64,000 nt of DNA, taken from NCBI GenBank assembly GCA_965112735.1, contig OZ218955.1, forward strand, positions 868,001-932,000, written 5' to 3'. The notes under the pieces were generated by a model. It was given only the letters and a program-made list of their open reading frames with translations, searched no databases and had not been told where the DNA came from. Each line of letters starts with the position of its first letter. Position 1 is the first letter of the stretch. Source of the DNA: Phaeosaccion multiseriatum (lineage: Eukaryota > Ochrophyta, other classes). Positions 44,745-56,403 of this stretch are shown here, piece by piece. The translations under genes were made by a program, and so were the position numbers.

Positions 44745-46666
44745 TGAGCTTCAACATCAATCGTCGCAGTTGGTGATACAGCAGGACTAGCGAGAGCACA
44801 GCATGTGGCTGGGAATACGAGGAGAAGCTGAAGCCGTACTCTCTGAGACACAACAACAACAACAGCAGCAGCAGCAGCAGCAGCAAGAGCGGCAGCAGCA
44901 GTAGCAGCATCCGGAGCAGGAGTAGGAGCAAGACCAGCAATTGGCAGCAGGGTGGCCCTATATCCTCCTATCCATCCTCCCCCCCCCCCCATCTCGTCTC
45001 TCCCACACGAGACGGCTCAGGAGGGAGGAGGCACTCCAAAGTAGGAGCAGCAACGGCAGCAGCGGCGCTACCATCAGTTCTATTAGTACCAGTTGGTGAT
45101 ACAGCACGGGGCAGCTGGTAGAAGGAAGGAACGATCGCCCAAGCGTAGAAGCCAAGGCTTGGGTTTCAGTCCTCCCGAACGAAGTCAGGCACGAGAACGT
45201 GGACCTTCGGCCCTTCTCTTCAGCCGAAATACATAACCAACAGGCCAGTGCTGCCCTTTTCTCCCCATAGGACCCTGGATTCAGGGCCGGAGAGGCGTCG
45301 CCAACCGGAGAGAGGAGACAGCCCCCCCACTCCGACCCACAGATGAGGAGGGCCCTTCAGCAGCTTCAGTAGTCTGAAGGACACACACGCCAGCTCGCCC
45401 ACCGCTCATTCACAAGCTGGTAAGAAGATGCGAGGGAAGGAGACACGAGCTCATCAGATGGCAATGGATGGTGGATATCTTCTTCACCGACTCGGAGAGA
45501 GCAGTTGCGATGGTGCCCAGGGGGGTGATGGTGAAGATCTATGAAATAGGCTCTCCCCTGCCCCCCCTGTCCAACAGAGGAGGAAGAGAGGAAGAGTGTT
45601 GTGCTGCTGAGGCTGGGGCTACATCAACAGAGGAGGAAGATGAGGTGAGGGCATATCAACAGAGGAGGAGGAGGAGAGCATGGGCTTTTGTTGCCTGCTG
45701 AGGCTGATGCTGAGGCCACATGTCTTGGCACTCTTTTTCACACCCATTGAGACTGAGACTGAGACTGAGACTGAGTGAGGCTACAGGAGCACAAGCCTCG
45801 CACTCATTCGTGGCTGAGACAATGTGTTTGTACTTGTGACACGACGTGACTGCAACGCAAAGAACGTCTCGACAAACGGACGGACGGACGGACGGACGAG
45901 GCTCCGGAGGGCTAACAGTTATAAGAGCGAGAGGGTACCGGTGTATCTGCCTGTCTAGGGCTAGCTACCACCTGAGAGTAAACAGCGAGACTGCCGGTGG
46001 CAGGGGCAAGAGGTATGTCTGGGCAGCAACCACAACGGACAGGGGTGGAAGAGACCAAAAGCGCAGCGGACGCCGGTCCCAACAAGTTTGTAATAATACC
46101 AGAAAAAAGGAGGGTTTGAAACGAGACTCTCCACTTGGATGAATGATTGATGAATGACACTTCATGCCTGAAACAAAACTCTCCATTTGGATGAATGATT
46201 GATGAATGACACTTCATGCCTGAAACAAAACTCTCCATTTGGATGAATGATTGATGAATGACACTTCATGCCTTTGATAGGGCAGTGTTGCATCTGCCAC
46301 TCCTTCTACTCTTCTTTCCAAAAGGCACTTCATCACTTCTCACATTTGCCGGTCCTGACACCTGTTGGCAGAGGCCCTCCCCATCCGTCCTGCTTCCCCC
46401 TCCAAGACCTTCCTGCCGTCGCCTCGCCCAAGCGGGCTTCTACGCGCCCTCCTCCTCCTTCGCCTGCTGCGCCCGCTCCTTCTGCTCCGCCTGTCACTCC
46501 TCCTCCTCCTCCTCCTCCTCCTCCTCCTCCTCCTCTTCCTCCTCCTCCTCCTCCTCCTCCTCCTCCTCCTCCTGCTCCTCCTCCTCCTCCTCCTCCTCCG
46601 CTACTGGTGCAGCACTGAACCCCCCACCCCCACCCTCACTCCTCAATATGTCAATGATTCATCTCC
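44745..46666. other. Intergenic region, no gene seen
   Basis: Convergent region between the GT8 and mtEF-G stops. It carries two copies of the dispersed motif (44766, 45090), a CAG tract (44863-44905), GACT repeats (45749-45775), GGAC repeats (45878-45900), the 52-bp triplicated unit and a (TCC)n tract (46497-46600). Long poly-Ser, poly-Leu and poly-Pro open frames through the TCC tract are artefacts. Confidence 0.6.
46118..46273. repeat. Three tandem copies of a 52-bp unit
   Basis: Units 46118-46169, 46170-46221 and 46222-46273 share CTCCA.TTGGATGAATGAT and TGATGAATGACACTTCATGC. Copies 2 and 3 appear identical; copy 1 has about three differences. Confidence 0.93.
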
Positions 46667-49600
46667 TCATTTACTCGCCGCCTCCTCCTCCAGGGCCTCC
46701 CTGTGCTCCTTCACCAACTTGACCTGTAAGTCCCTGTTGACCTGTTGGTGCTTCGAATACTCCATGGTGTACTCCCCTTTACCCTGTGTCCCACTACGCA
46801 GATCCGTCGAGTACCCAAACATCTGCGCTAAAGGCACCTCAGCCTTGATGCAGCAGCTGCTGCCATCTTCGCTCACGTCCACCCCGTGCATTACCCCCAT
46901 TCGTTTGTTGATACCCCCGACGATACCTCCTTGGAAGTCGACGGGAGCGGTGATCTCAACCATCATCATGGGTTCGAGTACAGCGGGATTGGCTGGGGGG
47001 GGTGGGAGGGGAGGGGAGGGAAGGGAGAGAGGGAGGGAGGGAGGGAGGGAGGGGGGGAGGGATAAGGGGAGGAGAGGAGTGAGTGAGTGAGGGAGGGACG
47101 TAAGGGGAGGTTGGGGATGGCAGTGGATGGGGGCGACAAGCAGGCGGAGCAGGGGAGTGAGGACGTCCCCTGACCCTGCCCCTGACCCTGACCCTGAGAC
47201 CCTGCCCCTGACCCTGACCTTTACCTTCACCCTCACCCCTCACCCTCACCCTCACGCCTCACCCCCACCCTCAACCCTCACGCTCACCACTCCCTCTTCC
47301 CTCCCTCACCTTGGACCATGGCTGTTCTGACGGCGGCGGCGGAGGCGAAGCGGAAGGCCATATCGCTCGAGTCCACAGCGTGGGCAGCGCCGTCTTGGAG
47401 AACCACCTGTTGTATGTATGTAGAGGTGGAGGGGCAGGGTCAGGGCCAAACCGAGAAGAGGCGAGGAGGCAAGGAAGAGATGGAGTTAGTATGTACCCCA
47501 AGGTAGGGAAGTCAAGGATATGTACCCCGAGCATGCCTACATGCCCATAAAGGCCTACATGCCTATACGCCTCCATGCCTATATGCCTCCAGGATGCCTC
47601 CATATGCCTTCATGATGCCTACATGCCAATAGGCCTCCATGTCTATATGCCTCCATGATGCCTCTATATGCCTTCATGACGCCTATATGATGCCTACATG
47701 CCTATAAAGGCCTCCATGTCTGTATGCCTCCAGGATGCCTCCATGATGCCCATAAGCCTTCCTTACCCTGAGGCCGTGCACCTCCTTGCCCAGCAGCCCC
47801 CCCTCCAGCCTCGCGTCATCAAAGCCCTTCATGCAAGAGGTTATGTACTCAGGGGGGATGTTCATGCCCACGCAGTGATTCTCGAACTCGTGGGTCACCT
47901 ATTGGGTGGTTGGTTGGAGGGGATGAGAGAGAGAGGGAGGTTGAGGGAGAGGGGGCGGGGTGAGGAGAGAGGGAGAGAGAGAGAGAGAGAGAGAGAAGAG
48001 AGACGAGAGAGAAGAGCGGGAATCTTGTTTGTACTTTTTAGTTTTACGTGACCTTAGCAATGTCGAACACCATACATGGAGTCGATATCGAAGCTTCTGT
48101 GTCTACTCCACTGTCTGACTCGAAACTGCCTCTGAAACTGTCCGACTCACCGGTGCTCCGTTGTCGTCCTTGGCGTTAATGTCGAGAGGCTCGATGAAAC
48201 CGATAACCTTGGCGTACTGCCCGGAGCCGCCCGTCTGCTTCTTGTGCAGGTACGTGAAAGAGGCCTTCTTGTTGATGGCCTCTCTGTAGTTTACCTTGGG
48301 TGCCCCCACCACCACGTTGACCTGTTGGTTGTGTGTGTGTGTGTGTGTGTGTGTGACATGGCAAGGGCCTTTACTCGATATCCCTTGGTAATCCAAAAAT
48401 ATCGGATCCAAAAAGTCGAAATCACGGAAGGACACTGCTGGCTCTCTGCCGCTCTTCCTTCTGTGCTCCTCCCTCCCCCCCCTCCCCCCCATCCACTGCC
48501 ATCCCATCCCTCACTCACGTTGTACTCCCGCTTGAGCCGCTCCACATAGACATCGAGATGAAGCTCTCCCATGCCGCTCATTATGGTCTCTTTGGTGTCA
48601 AGGTCGGTGTGGATGCGCAGGGTGGGGTCTTCACGAGTGAACTTCTGTAACGCCTTTCCAAAGTTGTCCAGGTTGGCGTCCTTTTTTAGCATTTCAGATG
48701 ATTTGGGTTCATCATTTTGAGGCCCGGTAGAGGGGAGGGGAGGGAAGCCGAGGGGCAAAACGTAAGTGCCAAGCAATGCGAACAGAAGAAAGGACACGAA
48801 GCGGTGTATGTGTGCGTGCGTGCGTGCGTGCGTGCGTGTGCGTGTTCCCCCCTCCCTCCCCTCCCTCCCCTCCCTCCCTCCTCCCCTCTGTTATCACCGA
48901 CTCGCTCACCTTGTCGGGCTTGACGGCCAGGCTCATGACTGCCTCAGGCACGTACATGCTGGTCATGGCGAGGTTGTGTGTGCCATCTGTGAAGCTGTCC
49001 ATGGAGGAGCAGTCCACTCCGAACATCGCGATGACGTCACCCGCCCCGCACCGGTCAACCTAAATTAAGAGTTTTCAGTGTCAGGTTTCTGGTAGTTCGA
49101 ACGTATCGAACACATTCATATGGTATCGGTGTCGACACGCTTGGCCAAGAGCTCACGCACTCACTCACTCACCGCTCACTCACTCACGCACTCACTCACT
49201 CACCGCTCACTCACTCACGCACTCACTCACTCACCGCTCACTCACTCACTCGCTCACTCACTCACTCACTCACTCACTCACTCACTCACTCGCTCACTCG
49301 CTCACTCACTCACTCACTCACTCACTCACTCCCTCCCTCACTCACTCACTCACTGACCACTCACTCACTCACGCACTCATTCACTCACCTCCTGCATCTC
49401 GTTGGAGTGCATGCGCACTACTCGAGGCACCTTGACCTGTTGGTGATTCATTCGTTTGTTTTGTCAGTTGTAAGTTGTAAGTTGAGAAGAGAGAGAGGTC
49501 TGACACGAAAATCCGATACTACTATTCATCACAATACCAAGATGGATGTCGATACTGAAATCGATGTGCTCGATACCGCTCCTGCTTACTTACCGACTTG

Positions 49601-49708
49601 CCCGTGTTGAGGTTGGTGATGGTGCAGCCCTTGGAGATGGTGCCCTGCAGCAGTTGGTGATACAGCAGCAGCAAATGGGTGATACAGCAGAAGCAATTGG
49701 TGATACAG

Positions 49709-49747
<39 letters not shown>

Positions 49748-50087
49748 ACTGTACTCACTGACCCACTCCTTGACCGATCGACGACTGACCTACCTGGTAT
49801 ATCCGCATGTACGTGAGCTGCCCGTACTGCCCCTCCTCCAGCTTGAAGGCAAGGGCAAGCAGAGGCGCGTCGCTGGAACACACCACAGGCACTTGGGCCT
49901 CGCCAGCCGTCTGAGGGGAGGAGAGGGGGGTACAAGACAGGCATATGGGCAGGGCATGTGGGCAGACAGCCAGACAGACAGTCAGACAGACAGACAGTCA
50001 GAAAGAGGCATATGGGCAGGCAGGCAGACAAGACAGACAGACAGAGAGACAGACAGACAGAGAGATAGACAGACATATATACATACG

Positions 50088-50127
<40 letters not shown>

Positions 50128-53100
50128 GGCAGACAGACAGAGAGAGAGAGACAGTCAGACAGACAGAGACTTGGGCAGACGGACAGGGACAAGTAAGACG
50201 GAGAGACCATACGGTACATAGGACAGGGGAATATAGGCAGGGAGACAGGCAGACGGACAGCAAAGCAGGTAGGCAGGCAGGCAGGCACGTAGGCAGGTAG
50301 GAAGGCAGCCAGTACATGGGCAGGTTGATACGCCAGACGGACAGACAGAAGAAAGTAGCAGACAGCGGCAAGGCGTGACAGACCTTACGCACTCCCCCCC
50401 TCCCCTCCCTCCCTCTCCCTTCCCCCCCTCCCTCTCTCCTTCCCTCCCTCTCTCCCTCACTCACTCACTCACTCACCGTGTCCAGCGCGAAGTTTGGTAC
50501 CTCCTCGGGGCAGGGAAGGTAGTCAATAACACCGTCCAACAGAGGCTGCACGCCCTTGTTCTTGAACGCCGATCCCATAAACACGGGGCAGAATTTACAC
50601 GCAATGGTTGCACGCCGAATGGCAGCCTGGGGAGGGGAGAGAGGAGGAGAGGAGGAGGAGGAGGAGGAGGAGGAGGAGGAGGAGGAGGAGGAGGAGGAGG
50701 AGGAGGAGGAGGAGGAGGTGAGAAAGGGAGGGGGGCGAGGCGGGAGGAGGAGGCGGAGATGACGAGGGACACCATGGGAACGCGGATGAGAGTATGCGAG
50801 TGTCTTTCCTTTCATTCCATAATAGAGGGTCTTTCTTCCCATGTGTCTTTCCTTCCATTCGCGCACTCTCGCGTGAAGAAAGTCGCTGCCAGCTGTGCGT
50901 AGCTGCCGTTGCTGCTCTTGCTGCTACCGGCAAGCGCCGACGCCCTTCTTGCTTTCTTACCTTAAGTGTGTCTGTGTCGATTTCTTCCTCCATGAGAAAC
51001 AGTTCTCCGATCTGTTTGGAAGTCCGTGAGGGGAGGGGAGGGAGGAGAGGAGAGGGGAGGAGGAGGGGGGACACAGGAAATGGGAGGAGAGGGGAGGTGA
51101 GGGAAGGTGAGGGGAGGTGAGGGGGGAGAGAGGAGAGGGTGCAGGCACACACGCACGGATACACACACATGCACGCGCAACCACAGCACACACACGCTCG
51201 TACACACACACGCACGCACGCACGCACGCACGCACGCACACACAAACACCGCGCCCAGCCCCCCACACACACACCTCTTCATCCACGTCCGCCACCCGCT
51301 CGATGACCTCTTGTCTGGCGGTGAGGGCCTCCTGAGAGAGGAGGTATGCAGCGATAGGGGAAGGCAGGCATCATGCAGTCACATGGGCACAGAGCAGCAG
51401 GCAGATGAGCAGCAGCAGCGGCGGCGGTGGTTCAACGGGTCGAGGGGGCCATGAAAAGAGAGGTGCCTAAGAAGGTTCCGTGGAAGTTCTCTCTCGCTAA
51501 TAAGCGTGACCCCAAGTGCCACACCCTAGACCCCAAACCCAACCCCCAAACCCACACACATGACTACATACTTAATCACACACACGCACACACATACACA
51601 CACATGACTACATACTTAATCACACACACGCACACACATACACACACACACACATGACTACATACTTAATCACACACACGCACACACATACACACACACA
51701 TGACTACATACTTAATCACACACACGCACACACATACACACACACCTGCTGGTACTCCTCCGGCACAGGCCCCTCTGTGACGGTTTCGCCCTTCTCTCCC
51801 TCAAAGCTGAAGGATCGCATGTCGATTATGTCAATGACACCTTGGTGCCTGTCCTCCAGACCCATGGGAAGCTGCACCGCTGCTGCGTTGAGACGGAGCT
51901 GAGAGCGCAGATCGCCGATGACCTGGAGAGCAGGGGGGGGGAGGGAGGGGAGGGAGAGGGAGAGAAACAGAGTGAAAGATCGAAGGGGATAGAGAGACAG
52001 GGAGAGAGAGTGAGACAGAGAGGGAGGGAGCAAGAGTGTGAGAGAGGGAGAGGAGAAGGAGAGCGAGGCACAGCGAGTGAGGAATGACGGGGAAGGTTAC
52101 CGCATTTTACCTTGTGAGCACCACGCGTATATCCATCTTGAGTACATCTTTCGCGGACTGCTCCTACACACTCACGCACCCACAGACACATGCACGCACG
52201 CGCGCACCCACCCACCCACACCCACCCACACACACGCACACAAACGCAGACACGCACACTCACTCACACACGCACACACACACACTCTCTCTCACACACA
52301 TACACCAACACACACACACGTTCCCTCTTACCTTTGACGGACTGGCCCCGGAACGGTCGAGTTTATTGACGAAGGCGAGGCGCGGAACACTGCCCAGGGA
52401 TGTGCGGCACACGTACGTAAGAAGAAACGTAAGGGGTGAATACGAGGGGTGAGAATACGATAAGGGGTGAAAGAAAAGAGTGAGTGTACTTCCTCCTCTT
52501 GTTTTGTCTGTCTGTCTCTCCCGCCCCCTCTCTTACTTGTATCGCTTCATCTGTCTGTCGACGGTGAGGGACTGACTCTGCACGCCAGAGACACCACACA
52601 GCACCAAAATGGCCCCATCCAGCACTCGGAGAGCACGTTCCACCTTCAGTATTCACAGATGGCAGAAGATGGCCGTAGAGGGGGGAAAGGGGGAAGAGAT
52701 ACAATACAGACAGACGGGGGGGAGGCGAACACATTGTAGTAGAGGGAGGGTATCGAGTAGAGCTTGGGTGAGAGAAAGGGGAGGCAAGGCAACCTGGCGT
52801 GGTGTGCGTGCGTGCGTGAGTGAGTGAGTGAGGGTAAGTGAGTGAGGGTAAGTGAGTGAGTGAAGGAGTGAGTGAGTGAGTGCGTGAGTGAGTGGGTGAG
52901 TGAGTCGGTGGGTGAGCGTGAGTGAGTGAGTGAGAGAGTGAGGTGGCAGGTGGGTGAGTGACTGAGTGAATGAGTGGGCGTGTGAGTGAGTGCGATGGGG
53001 CATAGGCTCTAGCACGCACACACGCACGCACGCACGCACTCACCTCAATGGTGAAGTCAACGTGTCCCGGTGTGTCAATGATGTTAATGTGCTTGTCGCC

Positions 53101-53793
53101 CCACTCGCAGAATGTGGCAGCCGATTGAATGGTGATGCCCTTCTCTCGCTCGAGGTCCATGCTGTCCATCTTCGCGCCTGTGTTGGTGGGAGGGGGTGGG
53201 GAGGGAGGGGGTGGGGAGGGAGGGAGGGAGGGAGGGGGGAGAAGGGGGGCAGGGAGAGAGGGAGAAGGAGACGGACAGAAAGGTAAGACAGGTACGGAAG
53301 AGAGAAAAACACGGCACACACACACACACGCCCACCCACACACACACACACGCACACACGCACACACACGAACACACCTACTCCATCCTTGCCCCGAACG
53401 TCGTGAATGGAGCCAATCCTGCCCGTGTAGAATAAAATCCTCTCTGTGAGGGTGGTCTTGCCGCTGTCAATGTGGGCGGAGATGCCAATGTTGCGAGTGG
53501 CTTGCATGTGCTTATCCAAGGGATGACCAGCGTCGTCGTCATCTGCTTCTGCTGCTGCTGACGCGGACTTTGAGCGGACTTGCTGCTGCTGGTGTGGGCG
53601 CTGCAACGAGTGCCGGGACGGAGACAAGAGGGCGACAGAGCTGGTGGACCTGCGCGTGTGTGGATGCCACACGAGTGAGTAAGAGAGGACGAGGAGAAGG
53701 AAGGAGGGGGGGGTAGAATGACGAGCGAGAGGCGCGAGCTACGTTGGCGAGAGAGAAAGCCTACCGCAAATCACACGTCAAGTATGCCGGCAT
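46667..53793 (-). CDS. Mitochondrial elongation factor G (EF-G1 type)
   Basis: Eighteen minus-strand exons in consistent phase, 762 residues: 53793-53765, 53649-53378, 53177-53044, 52643-52537, 52389-52332, 51922-51746, 51331-51275, 51011-50961, 50626-50477, 49910-49794, 49644-49594, 49436-49389, 49059-48910, 48680-48519, 48321-48151, 47898-47767, 47406-47310 and 46992-46667. It is the translocation GTPase of mitochondrial ribosomes. [20 protein letters not shown] plus the following Arg/Gln region is a mitochondrial presequence. GTPase motifs: [14 protein letters not shown] (G1), GITIQSAAT (switch I), IDTPGHVDF (G3), VNKLD (G4). Domain II-V marks: [50 protein letters not shown] and [20 protein letters not shown]. 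The tiny first exon (29 nt) was placed by phase. Most introns contain microsatellites. Confidence 0.95.
47522..47760. repeat. ATGCCT-based minisatellite in mtEF-G intron 16
   Basis: More than twenty copies of an 8-14-base unit built on CCTNCATGCCTATA and CCTCCATGATGCC, diverged and interleaved. Confidence 0.9.
49140..49388. repeat. (CACT)n array at a 5' splice site of mtEF-G
   Basis: On the gene strand the donor GTGAGTGAATGAGTG at 49388 continues into (GTGA)n for about 240 bases. Confidence 0.95.
49940..50300. repeat. (CAGA)n-rich array in mtEF-G intron 9
   Basis: GACA/CAGA tetramers with GCAG variants. A (GGA)n tract (50652-50718) lies in the next upstream intron. Confidence 0.95.
51556..51745. 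repeat. Four-copy minisatellite of 44-50 bp in mtEF-G intron 6
   Basis: Each unit has TGACTACATACTTAATCACA followed by a CACACGCACACACATACACA run. The TGACTACATA starts are at 51561, 51605, 51655 and 51701. On the gene strand the donor at 51745 opens into (GT)n. Confidence 0.9.
52800..53000. repeat. (GTGA)n-type array in mtEF-G intron 3
   Basis: GAGT/GTGA tetramers with GGGT variants. CGCA repeats adjoin the donor at 53043. Confidence 0.9.
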
Positions 53794-54516
53794 AGTGCTG
53801 TGAATAGGATCGAAAGCAGAGTTCTTCCCGCGCTGCTCATCATACATCCATCAGTGTCTGCGTGCTTACCTTCTCCCCCATGGCCCTCGCTGCGTCGGTG
53901 GGCGCAGGGACGACGCAAAGGAGTGCAGCGGACAGCAGTACGATGATGAATGATGAGATGCCCTGTACTGGGCAGCTGCAGGCGCTACTCCTTCGTGGCA
54001 TTGCTGCGGCTGCTGCCCCTGAAGTAGTGAAGCAGCCGCCTGTAAGCGACTACCGCTGCTGCCACGCCGAGGACACGAAGTGGCGCGTGCGAGCCGCCAC
54101 ATTATTAACTCAGCCCTCCACTTTAACTAGTCTCCTTCTTCTCCCTCCCTCGCTTCCTCGTCTCACGGCGTTGATGCCGTCGCTACCGGTGGGGGTGAGG
54201 TATCACAGATATGCGACACCAAGACTGAGGAGGATGCCAGGCGGCAAAGGAGAGAGTGAGGAAGTCTTCAAAGGAGGTGTGTGTGATTGTGCGGCGATTT
54301 CGTGGGGCCAAACGTCACGGCTCAGAAACCATTCTTTCCTCTTTTCCTTTCACCTTTACCTTTAGGCCCGCCCGCACCTTGCCACCCGCTTTCCGTCGCA
54401 GACTCGCAACGAATAGTGCAGCTGAGGAAGATTCCCTTGGGGTACAGAGCGAGAGGGTTGTAGTCCTTTGAAGAGTCGCAGCGGATACGTAATAAGAGTA
54501 CGCCAAGAGAAGATAG
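53794..54516. other. Region between mtEF-G and the next gene
   Basis: No firm gene. On the minus strand, 54001-53870 reads a 44-codon segment with a signal-like core (FIIVLLSAALLCVVPAPTDA) ending exactly at a GTAAGC donor. It could be an orphan first exon of an alternative transcript, but it is in phase 0 and does not fit the mtEF-G exon at 53649. Confidence 0.35.
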
Positions 54517-55503
54517 ATGGGGTCGCCTAGCCCCTTGATTAGCGAGGGGGCGCGCCGAGCCATCAAGGTAGGGTCATGGGCCTTGTGCACGGTGGTGGGC
54601 TATGAAATGGTCTTTAGGACGGACTATGGGGAGCACGACCACTGCTTCAGAGGGGCGCAGGAGTGGCACAGGAAGGTGAGAAGGAGAGGAAGGGGGAGGG
54701 GAGGGGAAGGGGGAAGGGAGAAGGGTACATGCTCCCTTTTCTCTTTCCTCTCTCTCTCTCTCTGTATCTTCTGTACTTTGTCCTTATGTGCCTTTGCTCC
54801 CCGTTCTAACTCTCCCTTTTTCTAAAACACGGACCCCGCTTCCGCCCCTCGCTCTGCTACTCTTGCTCGATTTCCTCCCTTCTCTCCCGGTCCATATTCT
54901 CCCCGCTTCTCCGTCTCTCTCTCTTCACCCGATCAACCAACAGAGGGTTCACCAGCTCTTCGGCATTGACAGCACCCCCAGCCACACAGTGTCGAAGAAC
55001 AGGTCGGACGCAGGCCGTACCCTGGAGAACGAGAGGGAAGAGGCAGACGCATATTGGACGTCACGCAACGCCATCACTGACTTAGGCGGTGAGTACGGAG
55101 GAGGAAGGAGGAGGAGGAGGAGGAGGAGGAGGAGGAGGGGGGGGGGAGAGGAGGAGGCGAGGGATCGCCTGCGCGAGACTCACTCACACGTGTTTCGAGG
55201 CGTCCGAATGAGGGGAGGAAGCGGTATGGATGTGAAACACCATTCACCAGTGGACTGTCCCTTTGTCATGCTGCTGCTGAACTTTGCTGGAGAGATGTGT
55301 GCCTCAATCTTAATTCCTCAACCCATTTTCTTTTTCTTTTTTCCTTCGTCCATACCCGTTCCTCCCTCCCTCTGCCATGCACTGCCATCCATGCAGGCGA
55401 AGGCATTTTCAGCTCGGCCTTCCGAGAATACAAAGACGGGCGCAAAAGAAAAGACGCCCCCATGCCTGGGCCAAAAGAAGGAGAGGAGGGGGGAAGTCCG
55501 TAA
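54517..55503 (+). CDS. Small single-pass membrane protein, unknown
   Basis: Exons 54517-54675, 54944-55088 and 55397-55503 join in phases 0 and 1 and encode 136 residues. A hydrophobic segment near the N-terminus (AIKVGSWALCTVVGYEMVF) would form one membrane span. It is followed by a charged region with HDHCFRGAQEWHRKRVHQLF and an acidic helix (TLENEREEADAYWTSRNAIT). The C-terminus (FSSAFREYKDGRKRKD) is basic. No family was recognised. Length and topology recall small mitochondrial inner-membrane assembly or respiratory accessory proteins, but that is inference. The middle intron holds a (GGA)n tract (55098-55150). Confidence 0.6.
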
Positions 55504-55999
55504 CCTTGAGTCCACCAACCACCCTCCACCGGGGGGGTCGATGGGGGGGAAAGATGGGATGGATGGAGAGTGAATGGATGGATGGATGAATATCCAAGCA
55601 CAACATTCGTCCGTGGAAGGTCACCGTCAGATCAGATCAGAGAGGCGTGTGCTGGGTGGTGGTGGTGGTGGTGGTGGTGGTGGTGCCTGAGTACTCACAG
55701 ATGGCAGCTGCAATATGACCAACTACTTCGCAGGACCCTCCTGCTGGGCACTCACAGATTGGTGGAAAGATGGATGTGGAGGTGTGTGAGGTGTGGACAG
55801 CAGCGCATGGGCCGGAGTGATGGCAATGGATGGGGGGGGGGGGAGACCCTGGCATCCACCAAAGCCTTACTTACTTTGGTCGTGTCGTCCGCCTTATCTT
55901 GACTTACGTATGACAGACACCGCCCTCCCTTAGTTTTAATTAAAATTATGTGCATAGTAAATACATACAAAAAAGGACCGCAGTAATGACGAGCATGGC
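55504..55999. other. Convergent intergenic region
   Basis: Holds GGAT repeats (55560-55590), a (TGG)n tract (55656-55685) and two related ACTCACAGAT(T)GG segments (55693, 55749). No gene was supported. Confidence 0.5.
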
Positions 56000-56365
56000 C
56001 TACAGCACCGCAGTAATGACTAGCATAGCCGGGACCATGAGGATGGTGCCGAGCACGAAGCTCCTCGCAATCACCTCCGTACCCAGCCCGTAATTCTTGC
56101 ACAGAGTAAAGCCCGACACCGCCAGCGGCAGGGCGGCAATAACTACAAACACCTGCCTGACAAGCACCTCCCTCTCTTCCTCCCCCTCCCCCCCCTCCTC
56201 GAGAAGGAAGCCGCCCAGGCCCCAAGCCACCACGGGCAGTAGGGCAAGCTTGTAGAGCACGTAGCATCCCACGAGGGCCCAGCCCGTGCCCGCGGGATGG
56301 GGGCGCGCTTGATGGTAGTCGACGGTGGAGGGTGCAGGAGGTTCCTGCTCCTCCTCCTCATCCTC

Positions 56366-56403
<38 letters not shown>

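Noticed and set aside
44605-45155. Minus-strand Leu-rich open frames
   Set aside because: They run through CAG repeats opposite the GT8 3' exon and have no motif.
49612-49626. TTGGTGATGG near mtEF-G exon 11 as a further copy of the dispersed motif
   Set aside because: It is coding sequence for the conserved TITNL segment and lacks the ATAC core extension.
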